Assembly (NCBI RefSeq): GCF_000423305.1
Contig: NZ_KE384002.1
Span: forward strand, 70,915 to 134,914
DNA: 64,000 nucleotides
DNA from: Legionella moravica DSM 19234
GTDB taxonomy: Bacteria > Pseudomonadota > Gammaproteobacteria > Legionellales > Legionellaceae
Direction: 5' to 3'
In this document: one piece after another, positions 1 to 7,538 of the stretch
Layout of the letters: each line of letters opens with the position of its first letter
How positions within the stretch are numbered: position 1 is the stretch's first letter
Notes under the pieces: generated by a model
What the model was told of the DNA's origin: nothing
Database searches by the model: none
Seen by the model: only the letters and a program-made list of their open reading frames with translations
Made by a program: the position numbers and the translations under genes

Positions 1-1359
1 AACCGCTAATCCCCCCATGGATGTTTCTTTATAGATGCTTTGCATGTCCATGCCAGTTTGTTTCATGGTTTTAATCACTTTATCCAATGAAATCTGATGC
101 TGACCGTCACCGATCAGGGCCATTCGTGTTGCATTTACGGCCTTAACTGAACCCATGGCATTACGTTCAATGCAAGGTATTTGAACCAGACCAAGCACGG
201 GATCACAGGTCATACCCAAATGATGTTCCATAGCAATTTCCGCTGCGTTTTCAACTTGGGCAACTGTACCACCTAACACAGCAGTCAAGCCAGCAGCTGC
301 CATTGAGGACGCCACACCGACTTCGCCTTGGCATCCTACCTCTGCTCCAGAAATTGAAGCGCCTTTTTTATAAAGTATGCCTATGGCTGCTGCGGTGAGG
401 AAATATACGTACACATCTTCATTACTCATTTTATCATGAGCCTGCTGACAATATTTCAAGACAGCTGGAATAATACCTGCTGCGCCATTGGTTGGCGCAG
501 TGACTATGCGTCCCCCAGCGGCATTTTCTTCATTAACGGCCATCGCATAGAGATTTAGGTGATTCATTATATCGGATTGTTCGAAAACGCTTTTGACCCC
601 TTTTTGATCCATGAGTTTTTTATAGAGATCTGGCGCTCGTCTTTTTAAATTAAGACCTCCAGGCAAGATGCCATCATGATTACAGCCACTGGTAATGCAA
701 TCATCCATTACTTTGGCAATAGCTAAAATTCCCTGTTGGATTTCTTCTGTACTGCGCCAGGTTTTTTCATTAGCCATCATTAATTCAGCTATGGTCAGAT
801 TATTGGACTGACATAAATTTAATAGCTGTTCCGCTGTAGAAAATGGATAGGGTGGTGGGTCGGTATCTTCGCTGGGTTGGTCAAATTCTTCTTCGGTAGT
901 GATAAAGCCGCCGCCAATAGAGTAATAAACCTGACTGAACAATTCAGTTCCCTGATCATCAAAAACTGAAAATCTCATTCCGTTGGTGTGTTTGGGCAGT
1001 AATTCTTTTTGTAAAAATAATAAGTCAGTTGCTTCGTTAAATGGGATATTTTTCTTTCCTGCCAGATTAAGAGTATGGGAGCTTAGTATTTCATGCATGC
1101 GAGGTATCATGGACTCGGGTTTAACCGATTCCGGTGCTTTATTTTCCAGTCCGTTCAGAATGGCTTTATCAGTGCCATGACCTTTGCCAGTTAGAGCCAA
1201 TGATCCATATAATTCAACTTTGACTCTTTGCGTTTTATCAAAAAGGTCGCGTTCTTCTAGTAACAACAAAAAAGCATTGGCAGCAGACATGGGGCCAACC
1301 GTATGTGAACTTGAAGGGCCAATTCCAATCGAAAACAAATCGAATACGCTAATGTTCAT
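1..1359 (-). CDS. sdaA: L-serine dehydratase (L-serine deaminase), 3' end cut by window edge
   Basis: Single-chain iron-sulfur L-serine ammonia-lyase, converting L-serine to pyruvate and ammonia in the cytoplasm. The reading frame starts at the ATG at 1359 and stays open to base 1, giving 453 residues. It begins [20 protein letters not shown], the N-terminal signature of the family. The C-terminal half holds the cysteine motifs expected for the 4Fe-4S cluster (GCQGEVG, then [12 protein letters not shown]). The visible end, GGLAV, matches the last residues of the E. coli enzymes, so only about five residues and the stop are missing. It is divergent from mip with about 200 bp between the two starts. 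Legionella uses serine as a major carbon source, so a catabolic role is likely (family knowledge). Confidence 0.93.
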   Translation of the reverse strand, partial: MNISVFDLFSIGIGPSSSHTVGPMSAANAFLLLLEERDLFDKTQRVKVELYGSLALTGKGHGTDKAILNGLENKAPESVKPESMIPRMHEILSSHTLNLAGKKNIPFNEATDLLFLQKELLPKHTNGMRFSVFDDQGTELFSQVYYSIGGGFITTEEEFDQPSEDTDPPPYPFSTAEQLLNLCQSNNLTIAELMMANEKTWRSTEEIQQGILAIAKVMDDCITSGCNHDGILPGGLNLKRRAPDLYKKLMDQKGVKSVFEQSDIMNHLNLYAMAVNEENAAGGRIVTAPTNGAAGIIPAVLKYCQQAHDKMSNEDVYVYFLTAAAIGILYKKGASISGAEVGCQGEVGVASSMAAAGLTAVLGGTVAQVENAAEIAMEHHLGMTCDPVLGLVQIPCIERNAMGSVKAVNATRMALIGDGQHQISLDKVIKTMKQTGMDMQSIYKETSMGGLAV

Positions 1360-1560
1360 ATCGTTTCTATCTCTTGCTCTAATTAGTGCCAAGTTTAGAA
1401 GGATATTATCTGTTTGTCTATTTGTAATTAATTCATTGTTTATGACTGGTATTTTTATGGGAATTTAGGCAGAATGGATGAGCTATTTTACAATGTTCTA
1501 TATCTTTCTAATTCAATTAGGGAAGATATGTACTTAAGAAAGACTAAAAGGGGATTGTTT

Positions 1561-2262
1561 ATGAAGATGAAATTGGTCACTGCGGCCGTCTTGGGGCTGG
1601 CAATGTCTAGTGCAATGGCAACCGATGCCACATCCTTACCTACAGACAAAGATAAATTGTCTTACAGTATTGGTGCTGATTTAGGAAAGAATTTCAAAAA
1701 TCAAGGTATTGATGTAAACCCAGAGGCATTAGCTAAAGGTATGCAAGACGGTATGAGTGGAGCTCAATTGATCTTGACCGAACAGCAAATGAAAGATGTT
1801 CTTAATAAATTCCAAAAAGATTTAATGGCAAAGCGTACATCTGAATTTAATAAGAAAGCAGAAGAAAACAAATCAAAAGGCGAAGCGTTTTTAACTGAAA
1901 ATAAAAGCAAAACTGGTGTTGTAGTATTGCCAAGTGGTTTGCAATATAAAATCATAGACGCTGGCACAGGCGCTAAACCCGGTAAAACAGATACTGTAAC
2001 AGTAGAATATACCGGCCGATTGATTGACGGCACTGTTTTTGACAGTACTGAAAAAACAGGCAAACCAGCAACATTCCAGGTTTCACAAGTAATTCCTGGT
2101 TGGACTGAAGCTCTGCAATTAATGCCTGCCGGATCGACCTGGGAAATTTATGTTCCTGCATCGCTGGCTTATGGACCACGTAGTGTTGGTGGACCAATTG
2201 GACCAAATGAAACTTTGATCTTTAAAATTCATTTGATTTCAGTTAAAAAATCCGCATCCTAA
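1561..2262 (+). CDS. mip: Mip, FKBP-type peptidyl-prolyl cis-trans isomerase (macrophage infectivity potentiator)
   Basis: Surface-exposed, homodimeric PPIase known in Legionella to promote infection of macrophages and amoebae. The protein is 233 residues, the same length as L. pneumophila Mip. Residues 1-20 form a signal peptide ending AMA. Residues about 21-110 are the helical dimerisation (FKBP_N) domain, and about 140-230 the FKBP catalytic domain ([47 protein letters not shown]). The open frame extends upstream to 1474, but the ATG at 1561 is preceded by AAAGGGGA at good spacing and gives the signal peptide directly. Many substitutions relative to remembered L. pneumophila Mip point to another Legionella species. 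A perfect 12-bp hairpin follows the stop. Confidence 0.97.
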   Translation: MKMKLVTAAVLGLAMSSAMATDATSLPTDKDKLSYSIGADLGKNFKNQGIDVNPEALAKGMQDGMSGAQLILTEQQMKDVLNKFQKDLMAKRTSEFNKKAEENKSKGEAFLTENKSKTGVVVLPSGLQYKIIDAGTGAKPGKTDTVTVEYTGRLIDGTVFDSTEKTGKPATFQVSQVIPGWTEALQLMPAGSTWEIYVPASLAYGPRSVGGPIGPNETLIFKIHLISVKKSAS

Positions 2263-2273
2263 TCAATAGTTAA

Positions 2274-2303
2274 TTCACCCTGAATTCATTTATTCAGGGT
2301 GAA
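2274..2303 (+). terminator. Hairpin after mip
   Basis: Perfect 12-bp stem (TTCACCCTGAAT / ATTCAGGGTGAA) with a 6-nt loop, 11 bases after the mip stop codon. No strong T-run follows, so intrinsic termination is plausible but not certain; it could instead protect the transcript 3' end. Confidence 0.6.
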
Positions 2304-2342
2304 CTCTGTTCCTCATTTACTTCGCTTCGAGATATCTTAATA

Positions 2343-3605
2343 ATGAACAAACGTCTTTTTATCGTTTTCATTTTAGGTTTTTCTTCAGGTCTTCCCTTGT
2401 CTTTAATCAGCAGTACCTTACAAGCCTGGTATGCTTACAGTGGGATGTCGGTATTGGTAACCGGTTCTTTAAGCCTGGTAAGTCTTCCTTATGCCTATCG
2501 AATTTTCTGGGGACCTATTTTAGATCGTTATTCTTTATTTAATCTGGGAAAAAGGCGCAGTTGGATTCTGACCATGCAGTTTTTATTGCTGGTTGGATTT
2601 AATCTTATGGCTTGGCTTACTCCTGAGCAGCATCCTAAATTTTTAGCGTTTCTTGCTTTGGTTTTAGCCTGTTTTTCTGCGACGCAGGATGTCGCGATTG
2701 ATGCGCACCGAGCTGAGTACCTGCCTGAATCAGAACACGCATTGGGTGCGTCTCTGGCTGTATTTGGATATCGTCTGGCCTTATTACTATCTGGGGGGCT
2801 GGCTTTAATCATGGCCGGGCACTTTGGCTGGGCATTCACTTATCGATTTATGGGTTTTGTAATGATAATCGGTATGGCAGCGACCCTATTCAGTAAGGAA
2901 CCTTCAGTTGAAATTCAGGAAAAATCCAATTTTGCTTTTTCTTTCGTCGCTCCGGTTAAGGAGCTTTTTGGTCGACCTAAAATTATATACCTTTTGATGT
3001 TTGTTTTTTGCTATAAATTAGGTGAAGCGTTTACCACTACAACCAGCGGAATTGTAATGCCATTTTTAATTCAGGGATTGGGTTTTTCTCTGGATACTAT
3101 CGGTTATATTAATAAAATACTGGGAATAAGTTCTATTCTGCTTGGAGGATTAACAGCCGGGTTCATATTACTGCATTGTTCTCTGTATCGCTCTTTGTTA
3201 TTTTTTGGACTACTGCAAGCAGTCACTAATGTGTTTTTTGTGGCGCTGGCCATGATTGGGAAAAATACAATTTTATTAGCTGTAGCGGTGGTTTCAGATA
3301 ATTTCGCAGCAGGCATGGGCTCCACTGCCTTGGTTGCTTTATTCATGCGATTAGTGAATAAGCAGTTCACCGGAACGCAATTTTCAATTCTGGTTGCTTT
3401 GTCGACTTTACCAAGGATTGTATCAGGTCCTGTAGCTGCAAGTATTCAGTTGAATATTGGTTGGGTTGGCCTATATCAATTATCCATACTCTTCGCTTTA
3501 GCTTTTATACCATTCCTCATATTAATCAAAGATCAGACTAATGGTAATCAGCCGCAGCAAGTCATGTTGAATGAAGATGAGGGATTAAAGGTTGTAAGGG
3601 AATAA
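2343..3605 (+). CDS. AmpG-like MFS permease (muropeptide transporter family)
   Basis: 420-residue inner-membrane protein with about 12 hydrophobic segments. The N-terminus (IVFILGFSSGLPLSLISSTL) and the segment FWGPILDRY with ATQDVAIDAHR are typical of AmpG, which imports GlcNAc-anhydroMurNAc peptides for cell-wall recycling. It follows mip by 80 bp across a hairpin, so it may have its own promoter. In L. pneumophila an AmpG-type transporter also follows mip, as I recall it. Substrate cannot be fixed from sequence; several AmpG paralogues exist in Legionella. Confidence 0.82.
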   Translation: MNKRLFIVFILGFSSGLPLSLISSTLQAWYAYSGMSVLVTGSLSLVSLPYAYRIFWGPILDRYSLFNLGKRRSWILTMQFLLLVGFNLMAWLTPEQHPKFLAFLALVLACFSATQDVAIDAHRAEYLPESEHALGASLAVFGYRLALLLSGGLALIMAGHFGWAFTYRFMGFVMIIGMAATLFSKEPSVEIQEKSNFAFSFVAPVKELFGRPKIIYLLMFVFCYKLGEAFTTTTSGIVMPFLIQGLGFSLDTIGYINKILGISSILLGGLTAGFILLHCSLYRSLLFFGLLQAVTNVFFVALAMIGKNTILLAVAVVSDNFAAGMGSTALVALFMRLVNKQFTGTQFSILVALSTLPRIVSGPVAASIQLNIGWVGLYQLSILFALAFIPFLILIKDQTNGNQPQQVMLNEDEGLKVVRE

Positions 3606-3673
3606 ATCATTACAAACTATAGAATCATCTTGTCTTAATGAACTCTTTCTTCCGCACAAGGAATTTGAATACA

Positions 3674-3775
3674 ATGCCTGTTCGCGGGAAGGGGGTTGGT
3701 GAGAAGGAGTAGGATAAAGCTCGGTTAAGACACTATGCCAAGATTTTAGGAACGATATCAACAGAAATCAGAGCA
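3674..3775 (+). pseudogene. Decayed 5' fragment of a DUF559-type gene
   Basis: Translating from the ATG at 3674 gives MPVRGKGVGEKE, a TAG stop, then DKARLRHYAKILG. This is colinear with the start of the intact gene downstream (MPIRGKRVGERELDKAGLRQYAKILR). It then runs directly into the repeat unit that precedes the intact copy. It is therefore an older, truncated duplicate. Confidence 0.7.
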
Positions 3776-3880
3776 CCAAATATTCATGTTATCCCGAACA
3801 ACTCCCTCTCCCGCGTAAGGAATTTGAATAAAATGATAATGCCCATTCGCGGGAAGAGGGTTGGGGAGAGGGAATTGGAT
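3767..3880 (+). repeat. 114-bp direct repeat, copy 1, carrying a CCCTCTCCC...GGGGAGAGGG palindrome
   Basis: Starts ATCAGAGCACCAAATATTC and ends at ...TTGGAT. It recurs nearly unchanged and at the same length at 4537-4650, 770 bp away. The inner part (3803-3873) is bounded by complementary arms (TCCCTCTCCC and GGGGAGAGGGA) and contains the start codons of the intact DUF559 gene. Confidence 0.8.
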
Positions 3881-4219
3881 AAAGCTGGATTAAGACAATA
3901 TGCTAAAATTTTACGAAGTAAAAGTACTGATTCAGAAAACCGCTTATGGCATTATCTTAGAGCTAAGCGGCTAGGATTTAAATTTAAACGTCAGGTTCCT
4001 ATAGGATTTTACATTGTAGATTTTATGTGTTTAGAAAAACGTTTAATTATTGAACTTGATGGCGGTCAACATCTTGATAATCAAGAGTACGATATGACTC
4101 GAACAGCCTGGTTGAATGAGCGTGGATACAAAGTACTTCGGTTTTGGAACAATGATGTTCTTCAACAAACAGCGACAGTTCTCGAGGCTATTTTACGTGA
4201 ATTAGCAGAGTTCTCTTGA
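3833..4219 (+). CDS. DUF559 (Vsr/PD-(D/E)XK-like) endonuclease-domain protein
   Basis: About 126-128 residues. The core resembles DUF559 proteins, a very-short-patch-repair-like nuclease fold: ENRLWHYLRAKRLGFKFKRQ, then PIGFYIVDFMCLEKRL and IIELDGGQH, giving the D...ExD-type catalytic residues, and a C-terminal RTAWLNERGYKVLRFWNNDV. The start is uncertain: ATGs at 3833 and 3839 are in frame, and the first 16 or so residues are encoded by the palindromic repeat itself. It sits between two 114-bp direct repeats and beside three eroded copies of its own 5' end. Cellular function of the family is unknown; DNA cleavage is inferred from fold only. Confidence 0.75.
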   Translation: MIMPIRGKRVGERELDKAGLRQYAKILRSKSTDSENRLWHYLRAKRLGFKFKRQVPIGFYIVDFMCLEKRLIIELDGGQHLDNQEYDMTRTAWLNERGYKVLRFWNNDVLQQTATVLEAILRELAEFS

Positions 4220-4318
4220 TGGTTCATAATGATTTTTTTTACTGTGCGAATATTTTGGTTTGAGGAGTGAATTCTGTCAGTGAGTTCAGCTTATAGCATT
4301 TACAAGCATCAGTAATTT

Positions 4319-4390
4319 TCCCTCTCCCCAACCCTCTTCCCGCGAATGGGCATTATCATTTTACTCAAATTTCTTGCGCGGGAGAGGGAG
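4319..4390 (-). repeat. Inverted copy of the GGGAGAGGG palindromic element
   Basis: TCCCTCTCCCCAACCCTCTT at the left and GCGCGGGAGAGGGA at the right. On the minus strand it matches 3803-3873, including the GCCCATTCGCGGGAAGAGGG core. Its orientation is opposite to the two direct repeats. Confidence 0.8.
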
Positions 4391-4468
4391 TTGATTGGGG
4401 ACTAGATGAATGTTTGGTGCCTAAATTAAAATTATGTTGCAAATAAAACAGTAACTTTTCAAAACATT

Positions 4469-4547
4469 AGGGAAAATGATTTAGATAAAACTACATACAG
4501 ACAAAGCGCAAAATTTTTAGTAAAGATACCTGCATAATCAGAGCACC
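4469..4547 (+). pseudogene. Eroded DUF559 gene fragment
   Basis: In frame this reads RENDLDKTTYRQSAKFL, VKIPA, a stop, then SEH. It aligns with RELDKAGLRQYAKILRSKSTDSEN of the intact gene. The 3' part of the gene is missing and the second direct repeat begins at its end, the same arrangement as the upstream fragment at 3674-3775. Confidence 0.55.
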
Positions 4548-4650
4548 AAATATTCATGTTAACCCGAACAGCTCCCTCTCTCGCGTAAGAAACTAGAATA
4601 AAATGATAATGCCCATTCGCGGGAAGAGGGTTGGGGAGAGGGAGTTGGAT
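4537..4650 (+). repeat. 114-bp direct repeat, copy 2
   Basis: Same orientation, boundaries and length as 3767-3880, with a handful of substitutions. It also holds a CCCTCTC...GGGGAGAGGG palindrome (about 4573-4643). Confidence 0.8.
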
Positions 4651-4700
4651 CATAACTAACAAAAGACTGCAAAACCTTATAAGCTTGGCTTTAGGCAAGT
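4638..4700 (+). pseudogene. Possible third eroded DUF559 fragment, internally deleted
   Basis: The frame after the second repeat reads ELDHN, stop, QKTAKPYKLGFRQV. ELD and LGF..RQV line up with ELDKAG and LGFKFKRQV of the intact protein, with the region between shortened. The match is short, so this could be chance. Confidence 0.35.
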
Positions 4701-4795
4701 TGAATTATTTTTAATTACAAAGAAAATTTAATAAATAATAGAAAATTTGTTTCGGGAGATTCAGAACCAATGAGAACTGTTACAAACAGTTTTAT

Positions 4796-4882
4796 TGGTA
4801 CCGAGGGTCGGACTCGAACCGACACGATGTCACCATCACCGGATTTTGAATCCGGCGCGTCTACCAATTCCGCCACCCCGGC
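4796..4882 (-). tRNA. tRNA-Leu (anticodon CAA)
   Basis: 87 nt with encoded CCA. Read on the minus strand it begins GCCGGGGTGGCGGAATTGG and shows the D-loop GGTAGACGC, the anticodon stem CCGGA-TTCAAAA-TCCGG with anticodon CAA, a long variable arm and the T arm GGTTCGAGTCC. The acceptor pairs GCCGGGG with CCTCGGT, with A73 then CCA. The long variable arm is as expected for leucine tRNA. Confidence 0.95.
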
Positions 4883-4892
4883 ACGCGCGGTC

Positions 4893-4920
4893 ATTATAAC
4901 AAAGATTAAGATACTAACAA
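4893..4920 (-). promoter_or_regulatory. Sigma-70 promoter of tRNA-Leu with GC-rich discriminator
   Basis: On the minus strand: -35 TTGTTA, 16-bp spacer, -10 TATAAT, then GACCGCGCGT before the tRNA 5' end. A GC-rich discriminator next to the -10 is the classic mark of stringently controlled stable-RNA promoters (known for E. coli; inferred here). Confidence 0.72.
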
Positions 4921-5146
4921 TGGATTTCACAAAATTATTTGTCTGGAATTCGATTTATCTTCATTTTCTCGCCATAACTGGATTTTGTATGAACTTTATG
5001 TTTAAAAAATCATTAATTTTAAACCTGTGGTCATAGCCATTTTTGAATTGAGTTTTTTATCCAGTTTGACATTTTGAACCACTTAATTAAATAATGACCT
5101 AAAATATGAGTAATAGTTGATTTGAAGTTTGTTGAATGAGGTATGC

Positions 5147-5536
5147 ATGAATAAGTCCAGCTCTTTTGTTTTAGGAATAACTTTGTTCACCTTTAGTGTT
5201 GCAGGGTATAGTACCCATTGCCCCGATCCCAACACGACCTCTTTAAAATGGGGGGTTCCGCCATCTCCATGGGTAGAAAATCCTTTTTCTTTGAACAGAC
5301 CCCAAGGTGACGAAAACACTCGTTTCGTAAAAGCAAATATTCTTGTTGCCCGATATGGTCAGGGAGTAACCTGCACTTATAGAAACTCTGTAGGTGATTA
5401 CTCGATCTGGTGGCAGGTTTTGACAAAAATTCCAGCACGCTCTGATAACAGCTGGATAGATACATTAGGTGGTTATGTCTGTACAGAAGGATTAACTCAA
5501 TGCCAGTTTTATGTTGCAGACACTTCTGAACGTTAA
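5147..5536 (+). CDS. Small secreted protein, DUF3757-like
   Basis: 129 residues. An N-terminal hydrophobic stretch (about residues 7-22) looks like a signal peptide. The mature part starts near HCPDPNTTSLKW and has further cysteines at VTCTYRN, YVCTEGL and TQCQFYV, so probably two disulfides after export. The CPDP opening, the central Tyr/Trp-rich strands and the C-terminal Cys pair resemble the DUF3757 proteins common in Legionella, but this assignment is from memory. The ATG at 5147 is preferred over a TTG at 5129 because TGAGGT lies just upstream. Function unknown. Confidence 0.65.
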   Translation: MNKSSSFVLGITLFTFSVAGYSTHCPDPNTTSLKWGVPPSPWVENPFSLNRPQGDENTRFVKANILVARYGQGVTCTYRNSVGDYSIWWQVLTKIPARSDNSWIDTLGGYVCTEGLTQCQFYVADTSER

Positions 5537-5608
5537 TCTCTATTGATTGATTTGTAATCACTTGAGCCTGTGGCTATACTTAACTTGGATTATCGTATCG
5601 GAATCTGA

Positions 5609-5989
5609 ATGAGGGTATACGTCGTGGATGATATAGATGAAGGAAGCCATTTAAACCATAGTGAGCAGGACAGGTCTGATGTTGTGCAACATCGAAAGGA
5701 TGAACTTTCACCAAAAGATGAGGCGTTTAAAGAACTGGTTCTTCGTAAGCTCATAGATATCAGGGATAAAGAGGTGCAACCTCAATTATATGACAAGGAT
5801 CGCCCTGAACGAAATCCACACATCCAAAGTGCAAACTTTATCTACGCTTTGATATTTAAGGTTAAAGATGATTTAAAAGCGCCAGGTGATGTGATGAATT
5901 TTGTTTTGAATCTGGAAGACCAGTATCCTCTGGCGGCTCCAACAATCACTGAAGTTAAGAAAATGTTGAACTTTTTACTTGTTGAATAA
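5609..5989 (+). CDS. Hypothetical cytoplasmic protein
   Basis: 126 residues, no signal peptide or membrane segment, strongly acidic and basic at the N-terminus (DDIDEGSHLNHSEQDRSD). The middle is rich in charged helix-forming residues (DEAFKELVLRKLIDIRDKEV) and the C-terminus looks helical (PTITEVKKMLNFLL). I do not recognise the family. No strong ribosome-binding site precedes the ATG, so the start is uncertain. It lies alone, 72 bp after the secreted protein and convergent with nadA. Confidence 0.5.
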   Translation: MRVYVVDDIDEGSHLNHSEQDRSDVVQHRKDELSPKDEAFKELVLRKLIDIRDKEVQPQLYDKDRPERNPHIQSANFIYALIFKVKDDLKAPGDVMNFVLNLEDQYPLAAPTITEVKKMLNFLLVE

Positions 5990-6086
5990 TGGCTCAGGAG
6001 TTCATTTGTTTTAGTCAGAACAGTAAACAGGGCATATACGTTAAGTACACACCACTGTTCCATTGTGTAAAGCGAATTGTCTGGGA

Positions 6087-7430
6087 TTAAATTCGGTCTT
6101 CTGTAATATTAATCATCATTTCCAGGGCTTTTTTGGCATTATCTATAACCCATTGCTGATCATTGACCGGAAGTCTGTTTCGGGTTCCTGTAAATTCGTT
6201 AACAACATCTCCTGCTTTAACTTCGTTGTAAGCCATGTTTTTACCCTGGCGCAGCAAATCAACTAAAGCAACCAAATGAGGGGGATCATTGCGTGACATG
6301 GTAGCACAACCGCAGCCTATGCCTTTTTCCTCATCCTTTTTAGGTGCTTCTGCCAGATTGACTACTTCGATTCCTAAACCTTTACAATATTGTTTCAGGT
6401 TGGCGACCATGTGATTTTCTGTGCCTATGGCATAACGTTTGGTGCCCGATCTGTCATTGACGACATGATCCCAAATAAATGCCGTAGAACCTGAATATTG
6501 AGCAACTCGAATGACTGCATTACGACACTCTGGATGCACAATGGTGGTATAGTCTTTTTCCTGCCAGTATTCACACATTTCTGGCTGATAATGTGTATGC
6601 ACTGCACATTCGCTGGCAAATAAAATCAACTCCGCTTTATCGAATTGATCCAGAGTTTTCTTGTCTTGCTCCGCCAAAGAATAGCGTGCACCTGCAGTTC
6701 CACCAGGCCAATAAGCAAGATTATTAATTCCTAACCAATAAGCTACGTTTTCTCCCATATGTTGATCAGGGATAAACAGTATTTTTTTGTTTTGCTTTTG
6801 TGCCCATTGGAATATTTTTTTAACGTTAGAACTGGTACACACTGCTCCTCCTTGTGCTCCAGTCATCGCCTTAACTCGACCAGACGTGTTCATATAACAT
6901 ACTGGTATAATGTTTTCAGCGCCATAACGTTCATTTAAATCCATAAACGCGGGTTCAACCATAAAATCTTTGGCAAGCATTTCCATGGTACATCCTGATT
7001 TTGGATTGGTAATGTACACCTGCTGTGATTTGTTGGCGAGTATGCTGATGGATTCCGCCATAAAATGGACCGCCGATTCGATGATGACTGATTTTTCTGG
7101 ATGGTTTGCAGCCATAAGGGCTAACTGATAGGAGTCTCCAATTTTACCGCCGAACTGTTCGATTAATCGAACAATATCCCCACCCATATAATAATGTGCA
7201 AGAAGCAGCATTTTATCGCCGAAATGATCCTGAGCTTTCTTAATATAGGGTTTCATCCATTCCAATACTGTGGTCAGTTTACGATCTGGAAGTGCCTGAT
7301 ATTCTTCGGCATAGGGTATGAACTCTTCCTGATACCAATCAATTGGATAATCGCTTTGGCAAATGCTCATATCATTTCGGATGTGCATCAAGGTTGCTTC
7401 TGGTTGGTAAATAGTCGAATTTTTAAACAT
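6087..7430 (-). CDS. nadA: Quinolinate synthase A
   Basis: Condenses iminoaspartate (made by NadB) with dihydroxyacetone phosphate to form quinolinate for NAD; contains a 4Fe-4S cluster. At 447 residues it is longer than the roughly 350 of E. coli NadA, with extra length at both ends. Conserved segments include KMLLLAHYYMGGDIVRL, VHFMAESISILAN, VCYMNTSGRVKAM, FIPDQHMGENVAYW and HPECRNAVI, and a late GCGCATMSRNDP Cys motif. The frame is open to 7460, but the ATG at 7430 has GAGGT seven bases upstream. It follows nadB across a 108-bp gap that contains a palindromic repeat. Confidence 0.93.
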   Translation of the reverse strand: MFKNSTIYQPEATLMHIRNDMSICQSDYPIDWYQEEFIPYAEEYQALPDRKLTTVLEWMKPYIKKAQDHFGDKMLLLAHYYMGGDIVRLIEQFGGKIGDSYQLALMAANHPEKSVIIESAVHFMAESISILANKSQQVYITNPKSGCTMEMLAKDFMVEPAFMDLNERYGAENIIPVCYMNTSGRVKAMTGAQGGAVCTSSNVKKIFQWAQKQNKKILFIPDQHMGENVAYWLGINNLAYWPGGTAGARYSLAEQDKKTLDQFDKAELILFASECAVHTHYQPEMCEYWQEKDYTTIVHPECRNAVIRVAQYSGSTAFIWDHVVNDRSGTKRYAIGTENHMVANLKQYCKGLGIEVVNLAEAPKKDEEKGIGCGCATMSRNDPPHLVALVDLLRQGKNMAYNEVKAGDVVNEFTGTRNRLPVNDQQWVIDNAKKALEMMINITEDRI

Positions 7431-7479
7431 CAAATCTACCTCAAATGTAATTGGGGACAAACATCATGTATTCATCAAG

Positions 7480-7530
7480 ATCGAAATGGATCCCGCAATC
7501 AAGTTGCGGGAGGTCGATGTCGAAATTGCC
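7480..7530 (-). repeat. Copy of the CCCGC-ACTTG-GCGGGATCCA palindromic repeat
   Basis: Centre is a hairpin, CCCGCAATCAAGTTGCGGG at 7492-7510. On the minus strand the sequence around it (GACCTCCCGCAACTTGATTG and on to GGATCCATTTCGATC) lines up almost base for base with the repeat at 13668-13702. It lies between nadB and nadA and might act as a transcript hairpin there. Confidence 0.65.
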
Positions 7531-7538
7531 AATAAACT

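Larger units (their letters stand above)
4220..4795. other. Gene-free stretch between the DUF559 gene and tRNA-Leu
   Basis: Contains no intact gene. It holds an inverted copy of the GGGAGAGGG palindrome (4319-4390), two eroded DUF559 gene fragments (4469-4547 and about 4638-4700) and the second 114-bp direct repeat (4537-4650). Open frames reported here on the minus strand only mirror repeats. Confidence 0.7.

Noticed and set aside
983-1468. Two plus-strand open frames (65 and 94 codons)
   Set aside because: They are shadows on the opposite strand of sdaA, extending into the spacer, without ribosome-binding sites.
1474-1560. Upstream extension of the mip reading frame
   Set aside because: No ribosome-binding site, and it would bury the signal peptide behind 29 residues; the start at 1561 gives the known 233-residue Mip.
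3767-4650. CRISPR array
   Set aside because: Repeats are two 114-bp copies and one inverted palindrome 770 bp apart with gene sequence between; there are no short regular spacers and no cas genes.
4700-4882. tRNA-Leu as the attachment site of an integrated island
   Set aside because: No integrase and no repeat of the tRNA 3' end were seen nearby; only the repeat array adjoins it.
4715-5036. Open frames on both strands across the tRNA-Leu gene
   Set aside because: They translate the tRNA itself; the RNA structure explains the sequence.
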